From: Flavobacterium indicum GPTSA100-9 = DSM 17447
GTDB lineage: Bacteria > Bacteroidota > Bacteroidia > Flavobacteriales > Flavobacteriaceae
Length of the DNA: 64,000 bases
Assembly (NCBI RefSeq): GCF_000455605.1
Contig: NC_017025.1
Coordinates: forward strand, 2,929,090 to 2,993,089
Direction of reading: 5' to 3'
Shown here: positions 1-8,885 of the stretch, piece after piece
How positions within the stretch are numbered: the first letter of the stretch is position 1
Layout: each line of letters starts with the position of its first letter
The notes under the pieces: generated by a model
Database searches by the model: none
Told to the model about the DNA's origin: nothing
Seen by the model: only the letters and a program-made list of their open reading frames with translations
Made by a program: the position numbers and the translations under genes

Positions 1-812
1 ACTTAGAGTGGGAAAAACGCGTACAAGAAATTTGTCAAGAAAGTTCCATTGGTGCCCAATTTGGAGGAAAATATCTAACACATGACGTTCGTGTTATTCG
101 ATTACCACGACATGCCGCTTCGTGTCCGGTTGGAATGGGTGTTTCGTGTTCGGCAGATCGAAACATCAAAGGAAAAATTACAAAAGACGGTATTTTCTTA
201 GAGCAATTAGAAACTAATCCGAAACAGTTTTTACCTGAAACTGCTCCACATTTAGAACCAGCCATTGAAATTGACTTAAACCGTCCAATGAAAGAAGTAT
301 TGGCTGAATTATCAAACTATCCTATCAAAACCCGTTTAAAATTAAATGGTACATTGATTGTAGCTCGTGATATTGCGCACGCTAAAATTAAAGAATTGTT
401 AGACGCCGGACAACCGATGCCTGAATATTTCAAAAATCACCCGGTGTATTATGCCGGACCAGCAAAAACGCCAGACGGAATGCCTTCTGGAAGTTTTGGA
501 CCAACTACAGCTGGACGTATGGACGTTTATGTAGACGAATTCCAAGCCGCAGGTGGAAGTATGATTATGTTAGCCAAAGGAAACCGTAGTGCTGATGTAA
601 TGAATGCTTGTAACAAATACGGCGGATTCTATTTAGGTTCTATTGGTGGACCTGCGGCTATTTTAGCAAAAGAAAACATCTTAAGTGTTGAAGTGGTAGA
701 TTTCCCTGAATTAGGAATGGAAGCCGTTCGCAAAATTGAAGTAAAAGATTTCCCTGCTTTCATTATTACAGATGATAAAGGAAATGATTTCTTTTCGGCA
801 TTAAGTCATTAA
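1..812 (+). CDS. Fumarate hydratase class I, C-terminal part (5' end outside window)
   Basis: An open frame runs in from the window edge (codons in phase from base 3) and gives the last 269 residues of an iron-sulfur class I fumarase, which interconverts fumarate and malate in the TCA cycle. Visible family signatures are [35 protein letters not shown] and the C-terminal domain motifs [22 protein letters not shown] and [13 protein letters not shown]. The last block is the typical fumarase/tartrate dehydratase C-terminal (Ttd-beta) region. The full protein of this family is about 530-550 residues, so roughly half is missing upstream. The ATG at 135 is internal and not the true start. A strong hairpin terminator follows directly. 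The assignment to the family is firm. Activity on fumarate rather than tartrate is the usual reading for this type. Confidence 0.93.
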   Translation, partial: LEWEKRVQEICQESSIGAQFGGKYLTHDVRVIRLPRHAASCPVGMGVSCSADRNIKGKITKDGIFLEQLETNPKQFLPETAPHLEPAIEIDLNRPMKEVLAELSNYPIKTRLKLNGTLIVARDIAHAKIKELLDAGQPMPEYFKNHPVYYAGPAKTPDGMPSGSFGPTTAGRMDVYVDEFQAAGGSMIMLAKGNRSADVMNACNKYGGFYLGSIGGPAAILAKENILSVEVVDFPELGMEAVRKIEVKDFPAFIITDDKGNDFFSALSH

Positions 813-831
813 GAATTTATAAATAAAATAT

Positions 832-868
832 AAAAAACCTGTAAGTGGAACTACTTACGGGTTTTTTT
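832..868. terminator. Intrinsic terminator after fumarase
   Basis: The inverted repeat ACCTGTAAGT/ACTTACGGGT is extended by A and T runs on both sides, so it can work on both strands. The stop codon of the convergent small membrane protein lies in its T run at 867-869. Confidence 0.85.
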
Positions 869-1304
869 ATTTAAAATAAGATTCTAATAAATGGATTGAT
901 TTTTTAACTTTATTATCAAATGTTAATTTTAAAATGAGAAAAAATATAAGTAGAAAGGGAAAAAATAGTAAAACTTTAAAATCTTCGAATTTACTATAAA
1001 TAAAAATTACAAATACCAATTCCATTACTATTAAAAGTAAAAACAATCGCTTTAAAAAAGTACTAATTGTAAATTCTAAATCAATTGTTGAACCATGAAT
1101 TTTAACTTTAATTTCAGGTCGAAATTGTTCTCTTGGACCAAAATCAAATGTAGGTTTAATACAAAAATCTCCGTTTAAATTTATACTACCTTCAAAATTA
1201 AATTCAGAGTTATCTCGATGAAAACTTTCGACCTTACTTTGAAAGATGGCAATGATTTCTTCTTTTGACCGTGTGGTTTTTATAGAGTATAATTTTTTGA
1301 ACAT
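867..1304 (-). CDS. Small two-helix membrane protein of unknown function
   Basis: A 145-residue protein when started at the ATG at 1304; an upstream in-frame ATG at 1331 would add nine residues. The first ~80 residues are soluble and contain a possible beta-rich stretch (EFNFEGSINLNGDFCIKP, FRPEIKVKIHGSTIDLEFTI). Two hydrophobic helices follow at about 87-104 and 110-127, with a basic C-terminal tail. I do not recognise the family. It faces the fumarase gene and shares its terminator. An isolated small gene with this layout is common in flavobacterial genomes; function is unknown. Confidence 0.6.
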   Translation of the reverse strand: MFKKLYSIKTTRSKEEIIAIFQSKVESFHRDNSEFNFEGSINLNGDFCIKPTFDFGPREQFRPEIKVKIHGSTIDLEFTISTFLKRLFLLLIVMELVFVIFIYSKFEDFKVLLFFPFLLIFFLILKLTFDNKVKKSIHLLESYFK

Positions 1305-1396
1305 AGTATTAAGATTGAAACAAAAAGTCAAAAACTTCTTTGCAAAATAAGCAATTTATATTAGCCTATTTAAACTCGTTTCAGTTTCAAAATTAA

Positions 1397-1425
1397 GAGA
1401 TTCTGAAACAAGTTCAGTATGACAA
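1397..1425. repeat. Palindromic REP-like repeat, copy 1
   Basis: The sequence GATTCTGAAACAAGTTCAG is followed by TATGACA. The arms ATTCTGAA and TTCAGTAT pair with one mismatch around the loop ACAAG. Related copies lie inside rfbD (45721-45749) and downstream of tex (55414-55438). It is in the gap between the small membrane protein and rlmI. Confidence 0.6.
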
Positions 1426-1460
1426 ACTATGTGTAAAATACTGAACACCAAATACAAATT

Positions 1461-2624
1461 TTATTCTACATATAAAACCAATCCTTTTAAGTAATGTCCT
1501 TCGGGATGGTAAATATTCGTTGGGTGATCAGGACCCTGTTCTAATTTGTGTAACACTCGAATGGTTCTACCGGTTTCAATAGCAGCAGCAGCAACCGTAT
1601 TATAAAACAACACATCGTCTATCACTTGTGAGCACGAAAAAGTAAATAAAATTCCTTTGGGTGCTAAAGCTTTAAATCCGGCAATGTTTAATCGTTTATA
1701 CGCTTGTGTAGCTGTGTGTTTGCTTTTAATACTTTTTGCAAAAGCCGGGGGGTCTAATACAATCACATCATAAATTTGATGGTTTTCTTTCATGAAGTTG
1801 AACACATCGTCTGCTACAGCTTTGTGATTGGCATTTGGAAAGTTAAGTTCCATATTTTTTGCCGCTAAATCCACTGCTTTTTGAGAAATATCCACTGATG
1901 TAACTAATTCAGCTCCAGCACTCATTGCGTAAATTGAAAATCCGCCTGTATAACAAAACGTATTCAATACTTTTTTACCTTTTGAGAATTCACCTAATAA
2001 CTTTCGGTTTTCACGCTGGTCTAAGAAGAAACCTGTTTTTTGTCCTTCCACCCAATTTACTGAAAACAAAATATTGTTCTCTTTTGCAATGGTCTCTTGG
2101 TTATTCCCAAATAAAAAATAATCGGTACCCATATTAGGCAAAGTTCCTGAACTCTTACAATAAATGGTATCACAATACTCAGGAAATGAATTTTGGATAG
2201 CTTTTGCAATTTCTTCAACCGCATAATAAATTCCAGAAGAATGGGCTTGTAACACCCAATTTTTATCATAATAATCGATGATTAATCCTGGTATTCCGTC
2301 ACCTTCACCATGAATCACACGAAAAGCATTGGTTATTTCTATATTCAATAACTTTACACGCAATTCCCAAGCCGATAGTAATTTTTCGGTCCAAAAGTTC
2401 TCAGAAAAAGTTTCCTCACCAAAAGTTAGTAATCGAACAACAATACTTCCTTTATCACTGAAATAACCTGTTCCTAAATGTTGGTTTTGCGCGTCAACTA
2501 CATCTACCATTTCCCCATCGTTTAATTCTTGGGTTACACCATAAACCGCACCACTGAAAATCCAAGGATGACGACGTTGAATTGATTTTTCTTTACCTTT
2601 TTTTAAAATTACTTTTGCTCTCAT
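1461..2624 (-). CDS. rlmI: RlmI-type 23S rRNA (cytosine-C5) methyltransferase
   Basis: A 387-residue class I SAM-dependent methyltransferase. An N-terminal PUA-like RNA-binding domain (about 1-75, with RRHPWIFSGAV) precedes the Rossmann methyltransferase domain. Motif I is NTFCYTGGFSIYA, the acidic residue binding SAM is in TSVDIS, motif IV is DVIVLDPPAFAKS, and the catalytic-type cysteine is in FTFSCSQ. The length is close to that of E. coli RlmI (396). RlmI makes m5C1962 in 23S rRNA; the exact target here is inferred from the family. The gene stands 76 bases after scoB with a 33-base palindrome between them, so it may be separately transcribed. Confidence 0.9.
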   Translation of the reverse strand: MRAKVILKKGKEKSIQRRHPWIFSGAVYGVTQELNDGEMVDVVDAQNQHLGTGYFSDKGSIVVRLLTFGEETFSENFWTEKLLSAWELRVKLLNIEITNAFRVIHGEGDGIPGLIIDYYDKNWVLQAHSSGIYYAVEEIAKAIQNSFPEYCDTIYCKSSGTLPNMGTDYFLFGNNQETIAKENNILFSVNWVEGQKTGFFLDQRENRKLLGEFSKGKKVLNTFCYTGGFSIYAMSAGAELVTSVDISQKAVDLAAKNMELNFPNANHKAVADDVFNFMKENHQIYDVIVLDPPAFAKSIKSKHTATQAYKRLNIAGFKALAPKGILFTFSCSQVIDDVLFYNTVAAAAIETGRTIRVLHKLEQGPDHPTNIYHPEGHYLKGLVLYVE

Positions 2625-2636
2625 TTTATTTCGAAA

Positions 2637-2669
2637 AGACCTGACAGGTTTTAGAATCCTGTCAGGTCT
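2637..2669. repeat. Perfect 12-bp inverted repeat between scoB and rlmI
   Basis: AGACCTGACAGG (2637-2648) is exactly reverse-complementary to 2658-2669, with a 9-base loop TTTTAGAAT. There is no T run directly after the stem on either strand, so it is not a typical terminator. It looks like a dispersed palindromic element. Similar CCTGTCAGGT palindromes are familiar to me from Bacteroidota genomes. Confidence 0.7.
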
Positions 2670-2700
2670 ATATATTAAAAATTATTAATTTGCTTGTTGG

Positions 2701-3360
2701 CTAATTAATACTCATTTCAGGTATATCACCTTCAATGATTAATTCGGCTTCTGTTGCTTTGATGATGTCTTCTACTGAAACACCTGGCGCACGTTCTAAT
2801 AATTTAAAACCTTTAGGAGTTACTTCCAAAACAGCCAATTCAGTTACTACTTTTTTCACACAACCAACACCGGTTAACGGCAACGTACATTTTTTAAGAA
2901 TTTTTGATTCTCCTGCTTTATTCACGTGCATCATGGCCACAATAATATTTTCTGCAGAAGCCACTAAATCCATGGCACCACCCATACCTTTTACCATTTT
3001 ACCTGGGATTTTCCAGTTGGCAATATCACCGTTTTCTGAAACTTCCATAGCACCTAAAATGGTTAAATCAACTTTTTGTGCTCGAATCATTCCGAAACTA
3101 AACGCCGAGTCGAAAAAACTTGCGCCTGGTAAAGTTGTGATGGTTTGTTTACCTGCATTAATTATGTCCGCATCTTCTTCTCCTTCAAAAGGGAAAGGTC
3201 CCATGCCTAAAACTCCATTTTCTGATTGAAATTCAACCGATATATCTTCACGCACAAAATTGGCTACCAATGTTGGAATTCCAATTCCTAAATTCACATA
3301 GTATCCATCTTTTACTTCTTGTGCAATACGTTTTGCAATTTGATTTTTATCTAGTGCCAT
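2701..3360 (-). CDS. scoB: 3-oxoacid CoA-transferase subunit B
   Basis: A 219-residue beta subunit of succinyl-CoA:3-ketoacid CoA transferase, which moves CoA from succinyl-CoA to acetoacetate. The family start YVNLGIGIPTLVANFV and the active-site block SENGVLGMGPFP are present; its glutamate (SENG) forms the CoA thioester in this family. GGAMDLV and the C-terminal ELAVLEVTPKGFKLLE also match. Length is normal (about 215-220). The partner subunit scoA lies upstream on the same strand, but a foreign-looking four-helix-bundle gene separates the two, where these subunits are normally adjacent or overlapping. Confidence 0.93.
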   Translation of the reverse strand: MALDKNQIAKRIAQEVKDGYYVNLGIGIPTLVANFVREDISVEFQSENGVLGMGPFPFEGEEDADIINAGKQTITTLPGASFFDSAFSFGMIRAQKVDLTILGAMEVSENGDIANWKIPGKMVKGMGGAMDLVASAENIIVAMMHVNKAGESKILKKCTLPLTGVGCVKKVVTELAVLEVTPKGFKLLERAPGVSVEDIIKATEAELIIEGDIPEMSIN

Positions 3361-3369
3361 TTATTATTT

Positions 3370-3400
3370 GATGATTTGAAAATTTGATGATTTGAAAATT
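3370..3400. repeat. Left flanking repeat of the IVP cassette
   Basis: There are two tandem copies of the 16-base unit GATGATTTGAAAATTT (3370-3385 and 3386-3400; the second lacks the last base). The second copy runs into the stop codon of the four-helix-bundle gene. Bases 3374-3387, ATTTGAAAATTTGA, recur inverted at 3755-3768 on the other side of that gene. Confidence 0.75.
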
Positions 3401-3752
3401 AACCTTTCTTAGAAGAGGAAATAATTTTAGAAATTATCAAATTTATTGATTGTAATTTTTTAAATAATTCTTCATTAGGATTTGGGTAGAATTCTGAATT
3501 TTGACATAATTCTAACCAAAAAAGTAATTCATCTGTTTCTTTTGCTGAAATTTTAAACTTATGAATAAAATCTGCTTTGCTTTCGGCATTTTGAGCCTCT
3601 CTAATATTTGCTCCAATTGAAGTTCCGCTTCTAAAAATTTGAGATGCCATTTCAAAACGATTTGTTTTTCTTATTTCTTCGGAAAAACTTATTATTTCTA
3701 ATGCAAACTCAAAAGTTAATTTTACTATTAAATTATCTTTATCGTTTCTCAT
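3399..3752 (-). CDS. Four-helix-bundle protein (23S rRNA intervening-sequence protein family)
   Basis: A 117-residue, all-helical protein from the ATG at 3752 (a TTG two codons upstream is possible but unnecessary). Family marks are DNLIVKLTFEFALEI near the start, the central IFRSGTSIGANIREAQNAESKADF and FKISAKETDELLFWLEL. This is the S23/IVP four-helix-bundle family, first seen encoded inside 23S rRNA intervening sequences and related to Avd of diversity-generating retroelements. Its molecular role is unknown. It sits between scoA and scoB, flanked by tandem and inverted ATTTGAAAATTTGA repeats, which suggests it arrived as a small mobile cassette. No reverse transcriptase is nearby. Confidence 0.88.
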   Translation of the reverse strand: MRNDKDNLIVKLTFEFALEIISFSEEIRKTNRFEMASQIFRSGTSIGANIREAQNAESKADFIHKFKISAKETDELLFWLELCQNSEFYPNPNEELFKKLQSINLIISKIISSSKKG

Positions 3753-3771
3753 CTTCAAATTTTCAAATTAA
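3753..3771. repeat. Right flanking repeat of the IVP cassette
   Basis: TCAAATTTTCAAAT (3755-3768) is the exact inverse of 3374-3387. Together they bracket the four-helix-bundle gene. The repeat overlaps the expected ribosome-binding region of that gene. Confidence 0.7.
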
Positions 3772-3783
3772 GAAATCATTCCA

Positions 3784-4482
3784 TTACTTTTGACGAACCG
3801 TTCGTTGCTCAATTCTTTTTTCAAACTTTTCACCTTGGAAAATACGATTTACCATAATTCCTGGGATGTGAATTTCATTTGGATTCAAGGTTCCTGCTGG
3901 CACTAATTCTTCTACCTCAGCGATGGTGATTTTTGCAGCTCCTGCCATAGGGGCATTAAAATTACGTGCGGTTCCTTTAAAAATTAAATTTCCTGCTTCG
4001 TCCCCTTTCCATGCTTTAACAATAGAAAAATCAGCTTTATAAGCATGTTCTAACACATGCATTTTTCCGTTAAATTCACGCACTTCTTTTCCTTCTGCTA
4101 CTTCAGTTCCATAACCCGCAGGTGTAAAGAAAGCCGGAATTCCTGCTTGCGCCGCTCTACATTTTTCAGCTAAAGTTCCTTGAGGTGTTAGTTCCACTTC
4201 TAATTCTCCAGACAACATTTGACGTTCAAATTCGGCATTTTCACCTACATAAGAAGAAATCATTTTTTTGATTTGTTTCTTTTGCAATAATAAACCCAAT
4301 CCAAAATCGTCTACTCCTGCATTATTGGAAATACACGTTAAGTCGGTTACATTTTTTCGTACTAATTCAGCAATACTATTTTCTGGAATTCCACACAATC
4401 CGAAACCACCTAACATAATTGTCATTCCGTCTTGAATTCCTTCTAAAGCTTCCTGAACGTTATTCACTTTTCTAGAAATCAT
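3784..4482 (-). CDS. scoA: 3-oxoacid CoA-transferase subunit A
   Basis: A 232-residue alpha subunit of the succinyl-CoA:3-ketoacid CoA transferase. Family marks are [17 protein letters not shown] near the start, the [17 protein letters not shown] segment, and [18 protein letters not shown]. Length is as expected. It follows PBP1A on the same strand with a 27-base gap and is separated from scoB by the four-helix-bundle gene. The two subunits must both be made for activity, so either transcription reads through the cassette or scoB has its own promoter. Confidence 0.93.
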   Translation of the reverse strand: MISRKVNNVQEALEGIQDGMTIMLGGFGLCGIPENSIAELVRKNVTDLTCISNNAGVDDFGLGLLLQKKQIKKMISSYVGENAEFERQMLSGELEVELTPQGTLAEKCRAAQAGIPAFFTPAGYGTEVAEGKEVREFNGKMHVLEHAYKADFSIVKAWKGDEAGNLIFKGTARNFNAPMAGAAKITIAEVEELVPAGTLNPNEIHIPGIMVNRIFQGEKFEKRIEQRTVRQK

Positions 4483-4509
4483 AAATATAGTTTAGTTGTT
4501 TGTTATAAA

Positions 4510-6828
4510 TTAAATACCCACATCGTTTGCGTCTGGTTGTGCATCAACAGGAACTGCAGTTGAATCGATTGCTGTTGAATCTAAAACCCTACTTGGTTCT
4601 GGTGCACAATCTACTGTTATTGAGAAATTGGCTGGTTTTTCAAATGGTTTTTGAGAAACATTTAAAGAAGTATCCGCCAAACATTTTCTCATAAAGATAC
4701 CATAAATTGGCAAGGCCATTGTGGCTCCTTGACCGAGCGAGGTTTCCTTGAAATGGGCCGATCGATCTTCATTTCCTACCCAAACACCAGCGGCCAAGTT
4801 AGGCACCATACCAATAAACCATCCATCCGAATTGTTTTGTGAAGTCCCTGTTTTACCTGCTACAGGTCCTTTAATATTATAGGGCACGCCCGTTAAGAAA
4901 TTGGATGGTGCTGAAGCAGCCCAACGTAAACGAGAACCTGTACCTGACTCAGTTACACCTTCCATTAATTTAATGACAGTGTAGGCTACATCTTTATTCA
5001 CCACATCATGAGTCTCTGGAGTAGATTGATAAATGACTACTCCGTTTTTATCTTCAATTTTGGTAATTAATTGAGGTTTTACATACACCCCTTCATTGGC
5101 AAATGTACTGAAAGCTGCTACCATTTCTTCAACTGTAATTTCCACTGCACCAAGTGCAATGGCTGGACGATTAGGAATGTTAGCCGTAACTCCTAATTTT
5201 TTAGCCATATCAACAACTGCTGGGGCACCAACTTCATTAATTAGTCGGGCCGAAACCGTGTTAATTGAGTTGGCTAACGCTTTTTTCATGGAAACCAATC
5301 CTCTGAATTTACCATCAGAATTGTTAGGCGTCCAATCTTTATCGTTATTGTCTCCTTTAGGAATAGTAAATGGAGCATCTAAAATCATATCACAGGGCGA
5401 TTTTCCTAATCGGTCAATGCAAGTGGCGTACACAAAAGGTTTAAAAGTTGAACCCACTTGACGTGCCCCTTGACCCACGTGATCGTATTGGAAATATTTA
5501 TAATTGATTCCTCCTACCCAAGCTTTCACGTTTCCTGTTTGAGGTTCCATTGCCATCATTCCCGCTTGCAAGAAATGCTTATAGTACAAAATGGAATCTT
5601 TAGGTTTCATTATGGTATCGCGTTCTCCGTTCCAGGTAAACACCTTCATTTTGGTTTCCACATCAAACGATTTGATGATTTCTTCATCTGACTTTCCATT
5701 AATGCTCATGACACGCCATCTTTCTGAATTTTTCATGGCTTGTTTGATGATTTTATCCGTTTCTTCCGGTGTAATATCTAAAAACGGTGCATTTGGATTA
5801 CTTTTTTGTCTTCTGAAAAACTCTTTCTGTAAATTTGATAGATGCTCACTAACCGCTTCTTCTGCATATTGTTGCATACGCGAGTCGATTGTGGTATAAA
5901 TTTTTAACCCATCGGTATAAATATCATATTCTTCACCATCGTCGTTAGGGTTGTTTTTAACCCATTCTTTTAACTCTTCTCGAATGTATTCTCTAAAATA
6001 AGTAGCCATTCCTTCTGAATGACTTTCTGGTTTAAAATTAATTTTAACTGGTCTTTTCTTTAAAACTTCGGCAATTTCTTTTGTAATTACTTTGTTTTTC
6101 ACCATTTGATCAAAAACAGTATTACGTCTATTTAATACTTTTTCTTTTCTTTTTTCTTTAGTAGGATTAAATAAAGCCGGATTTTTCAACATTCCTACAA
6201 ACAAAGCGCTCTCTTCAATGGATAAATCTTTTGGCTCTTTATTCATGTAAATTTTAGCTGCCGAACGAATTCCTACGGCTCCATTTACAAAATCCACTTT
6301 ATTAAGGTATAATGCAATAATTTCTTGTTTGGTATATTGACGTTCCAATTTCGTTGCAATAATCCATTCTTTACATTTTTGAATGATACGAAAAGGTAAA
6401 AACTTAGATCCTTCTCCGTGAAATAAATTTTTAGCTAATTGTTGGGTAATGGTACTGGCTCCTCCACTTCTTCCTAAACTTGAAACGGCTCTTAACGTTC
6501 CTCTGGCGTCAATTCCCGAATGTTCATAGAATCGTTCGTCTTCAGTTGCTACTAAAGCTTTAACCAAATGTGCTGGTAAATCTTCATATTTTACTGGTGT
6601 TCTGTTTTCTTTATAAAACTTACCAATTGTTTTTCCGTCAGAAGAAATAATTTCGGTAGCAATATTAGTATCTGGATTTTCTAATTCATCAAACGAAGGC
6701 ATTTTGCCAAAAAATCCCCACGATGCTAAGAGGAAAAATAAAATTACTCCTCCAAATGAATAAAAGAAAAGTTTCCAAAACCTTCTTACATAATCAGAAA
6801 AATTTGCTTGATTATTCTTGGTTGCCAT
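4510..6828 (-). CDS. Class A penicillin-binding protein (PBP1A)
   Basis: A 772-residue bifunctional peptidoglycan synthase. A short cytoplasmic N-terminus and one membrane helix (about 18-40) precede a GT51 glycosyltransferase domain with ATEDERFYEHSGID and GGASTITQQLAKNLF. The transpeptidase domain has the SxxK motif in GSTFKPFVYA, the SxN motif in ALANSINTVSA and KTGTSQNNSDGWF. The catalytic glutamate of GT51 is in TEDERF. A short acidic, Asp/Ala-rich tail ends the protein. It is encoded 6 bases after gldH and probably co-transcribed with ricT and gldH, linking cell-wall synthesis with a gliding gene. Confidence 0.94.
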   Translation of the reverse strand: MATKNNQANFSDYVRRFWKLFFYSFGGVILFFLLASWGFFGKMPSFDELENPDTNIATEIISSDGKTIGKFYKENRTPVKYEDLPAHLVKALVATEDERFYEHSGIDARGTLRAVSSLGRSGGASTITQQLAKNLFHGEGSKFLPFRIIQKCKEWIIATKLERQYTKQEIIALYLNKVDFVNGAVGIRSAAKIYMNKEPKDLSIEESALFVGMLKNPALFNPTKEKRKEKVLNRRNTVFDQMVKNKVITKEIAEVLKKRPVKINFKPESHSEGMATYFREYIREELKEWVKNNPNDDGEEYDIYTDGLKIYTTIDSRMQQYAEEAVSEHLSNLQKEFFRRQKSNPNAPFLDITPEETDKIIKQAMKNSERWRVMSINGKSDEEIIKSFDVETKMKVFTWNGERDTIMKPKDSILYYKHFLQAGMMAMEPQTGNVKAWVGGINYKYFQYDHVGQGARQVGSTFKPFVYATCIDRLGKSPCDMILDAPFTIPKGDNNDKDWTPNNSDGKFRGLVSMKKALANSINTVSARLINEVGAPAVVDMAKKLGVTANIPNRPAIALGAVEITVEEMVAAFSTFANEGVYVKPQLITKIEDKNGVVIYQSTPETHDVVNKDVAYTVIKLMEGVTESGTGSRLRWAASAPSNFLTGVPYNIKGPVAGKTGTSQNNSDGWFIGMVPNLAAGVWVGNEDRSAHFKETSLGQGATMALPIYGIFMRKCLADTSLNVSQKPFEKPANFSITVDCAPEPSRVLDSTAIDSTAVPVDAQPDANDVGI

Positions 6829-6834
6829 ATATTT

Positions 6835-7323
6835 TTATTTTGTTTTTTCTATTCTAAATCCAACTTCTGTTACCCCTTCTAAATCTTGAACTCCAGTTAC
6901 TCTTCCCGTTTGTCTTAAAGCATGTTCCACGTTTACAGTATATTTACCAACTTTAGAAAAACTAAAATTTTCTTTATACCATAATTTACTTTCCTTCACA
7001 TCGGAAAAGCCTTTACCTAATAACGTTCCGTCTGGATTCGTCATTTGGTATTCTAAAGTGTCGACTAAAACTCTTCCTCCGGGCTCATTTAATGATACAA
7101 TTACAAATAAATTATTGTACGGATAATCATTATTATTCCTCACATTAAGAAACATATTGTACTTGCTAATTGTATCTTTTTGTTCAAATGTAAAACTTGC
7201 TTTCTGATTTTTTTTCCATGTCCCATCGAATTCTCTGTATTCATCGAATACCTGAGCTTTATCACAGGCAAAAAAAACAAAAACTAGGCCAAACAGAGCT
7301 AACTTTATGAAAGTATTATTCAT
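6835..7323 (-). CDS. gldH: Gliding motility lipoprotein GldH
   Basis: A 162-residue lipoprotein. The ATG at 7323 is chosen because it begins a clean lipoprotein signal peptide (hydrophobic FIKLALFGLVFVFF then the lipobox cysteine in FACDK); the longer frame upstream would add a basic stretch. GldH is required for gliding in Flavobacterium and acts with the type IX secretion/gliding machinery at the cell envelope. The start overlaps the end of ricT by 8 bases, so the two are translationally coupled. Assignment rests on the sequence character, length and the conserved ricT-gldH-PBP1A order. Confidence 0.88.
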   Translation of the reverse strand: MNNTFIKLALFGLVFVFFACDKAQVFDEYREFDGTWKKNQKASFTFEQKDTISKYNMFLNVRNNNDYPYNNLFVIVSLNEPGGRVLVDTLEYQMTNPDGTLLGKGFSDVKESKLWYKENFSFSKVGKYTVNVEHALRQTGRVTGVQDLEGVTEVGFRIEKTK

Positions 7324-8476
7324 TTTTATCTTTCGTTGGTTTTCTTCTTTTCTTATTTTTATTCTTATTATTTTTCTTTTTAGGTTGATCAAAACGCGTT
7401 AAACTATCTTGACCAACAACATTTTCAAATTTTTTCTCAACTGAAGTTGAAGTAACTTCTTCTACATAATCTTCTAATTGTGCAATTTTCTTTCCTTGCT
7501 TATTAAGCGCTACAATTTGTTTCGCTTGATCCGCTTTAATCATGTGCCAATGCGCAGGATTATTAGCATAAGAAAACCACATCAGTCCTTTGAAAATATC
7601 TAGTTTTTGACAATACGCATCTCCTTTTTCGGTTAAAATTTTGGTATCCATATCTGGGAAACCTTTCAAGGCATCTAAATACGTATCCAATTCATAATTT
7701 AAACAACACTTTAATTTACCACATTGTCCTGCCAATTTTTGTGGATTTAAAGACAATTGTTGGTAACGTGCTGCTGATGTATTCACACTTCTAAAATCGG
7801 TTAACCAAGAAGAACAACACAATTCGCGACCACAAGATCCAATTCCTCCTAAACGCGCTGCTTCTTGACGGAAACCAACTTGCTTCATCTCAATTCGAAT
7901 TTTAAATTCAGCTGCGTAATCTTTAATCAACTGACGAAAATCCACACGGTCATTGGCTGTATAATAAAATGTTGCTTTTGATGCATCACCTTGAAATTCG
8001 ATATCAGATATTTTCATTTCTAAGTTTAATGCAATAGCCAACTCCCTTGCTCTTACCTGAATAGCTTCCTCTCTATTTCGTGCTTCTTGCCAAATATCAA
8101 TATCTTTTTGAGTGGCTTTTCTGTAGATTTTTGGAATTTCACCTTTATAATCTACTTTCTTTTTATCCATTTGTACACGAACCAACTCACCAGTAAGAGA
8201 TACTATCCCAACATCATGACCTGAAGCCGCCTCAGTAGCTACTACATCGCTAATGGACAATTGCAATTTTTCTGAATTTCTAAAAAATTCTTTTCTACCG
8301 TTTTTGAAGCGTACTTCTACACAATCAAAGGGTTCTTGTCCGCCTGGTAATGTCATGTTAGACAACCAATCAAAAACAGTTAATTTATTGCAGCTATCGG
8401 TGCCGCAAGTCCCATTATTTTTACATCCACGGGGCGTTCCATCATTAGAACCCGTTGAACAACTTGTACATGCCAT
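7316..8476 (-). CDS. ricT: PSP1/RicT (YaaT) family protein
   Basis: A 386-residue protein of the PSP1 family, called RicT or YaaT in Bacillus, where it belongs to a complex with iron-sulfur clusters that influences mRNA maturation and biofilm/sporulation control. The N-terminus is unusually Cys-rich (CTSCSTG, GCKNNGTCGTDSCNK). The core holds GRELCCSSWL and KLAGQCGKLKCCLNYE, the usual cysteine motifs. The C-terminal ~30 residues are Lys/Asn-rich and probably disordered. In this phylum the gene typically precedes gldH; the function here is unproven. Confidence 0.87.
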   Translation of the reverse strand: MACTSCSTGSNDGTPRGCKNNGTCGTDSCNKLTVFDWLSNMTLPGGQEPFDCVEVRFKNGRKEFFRNSEKLQLSISDVVATEAASGHDVGIVSLTGELVRVQMDKKKVDYKGEIPKIYRKATQKDIDIWQEARNREEAIQVRARELAIALNLEMKISDIEFQGDASKATFYYTANDRVDFRQLIKDYAAEFKIRIEMKQVGFRQEAARLGGIGSCGRELCCSSWLTDFRSVNTSAARYQQLSLNPQKLAGQCGKLKCCLNYELDTYLDALKGFPDMDTKILTEKGDAYCQKLDIFKGLMWFSYANNPAHWHMIKADQAKQIVALNKQGKKIAQLEDYVEEVTSTSVEKKFENVVGQDSLTRFDQPKKKNNKNKNKKRRKPTKDKNE

Positions 8477-8534
8477 ATTTGAATATATATTGATCGTCCT
8501 CTTATTGGGACTACTTGTTCATTAATTAAGTTGG

Positions 8535-8542
8535 TAAAGATA
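8535..8542 (-). promoter_or_regulatory. Possible -7 element for ricT-gldH-PBP1A
   Basis: On the minus strand TATCTTTA lies about 59 bases before the ricT start and differs from the TAnnTTTG consensus only at the last base. No clear -33 TTG was seen. Confidence 0.35.
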
Positions 8543-8596
8543 GCATTTTTCAATGAATTGTAATAACGAAAATTTTATGCTAAAAGTATATTAAAA

Positions 8597-8632
8597 AGAA
8601 AAAACCTATCGAATTTAACTTCAATAGGTTTC
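8597..8632 (-). terminator. Terminator after the ferredoxin gene
   Basis: Reading the minus strand, AAACCTATTGAA and TTCGATAGGTTT pair around a 6-base loop with one mismatch and are followed by a T run. It closes the trhO-trhP-ferredoxin unit. Confidence 0.75.
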
Positions 8633-8654
8633 TTATATTTTATATTCATTTACT

Positions 8655-8885
8655 CTAGGTTTCTTTAACAGATATGATGTGAACGGGACAGGCTTTTTCT
8701 GCTAATTCACAGGCTTCAAAAATCGTATGGTCGGGCGATTTTAAGGTGTGAAAACCTTTATTGTCTGTTGATTTTAACAAAACTGTCTTTCCGTCTTTTT
8801 TTGACATCTGAAATTGGGCTGGTGCAAATTCAACACAATAATTACAGCCAATACATTTATCTCTTTGTAGCGTAATAATTACCAT
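8655..8885 (-). CDS. 4Fe-4S ferredoxin
   Basis: A 76-residue single-cluster ferredoxin. The cysteines are in DKCIGCNYCVEFAP (CxxCxxC) and the final KACPVHI; one more cysteine is in FEACELAE. The tail resembles the usual CPVxxI ending. It carries electrons in the cytoplasm. Its start codon overlaps the stop codon of the U32 gene by one base (TAATG), so it is translationally coupled to that gene and is a plausible electron donor or cluster partner for it; this is inference. Confidence 0.88.
   Translation of the reverse strand: MVIITLQRDKCIGCNYCVEFAPAQFQMSKKDGKTVLLKSTDNKGFHTLKSPDHTIFEACELAEKACPVHIISVKET

Noticed and set aside
2735..3229. Open frame antisense to scoB
   Set aside because: Shadow frame of a well-conserved gene with no start signals or family match.
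3399..3752. Avd-like four-helix bundle as part of a diversity-generating retroelement
   Set aside because: No reverse transcriptase, template repeat or variable repeat is near; the IVP family alone does not indicate a retroelement.
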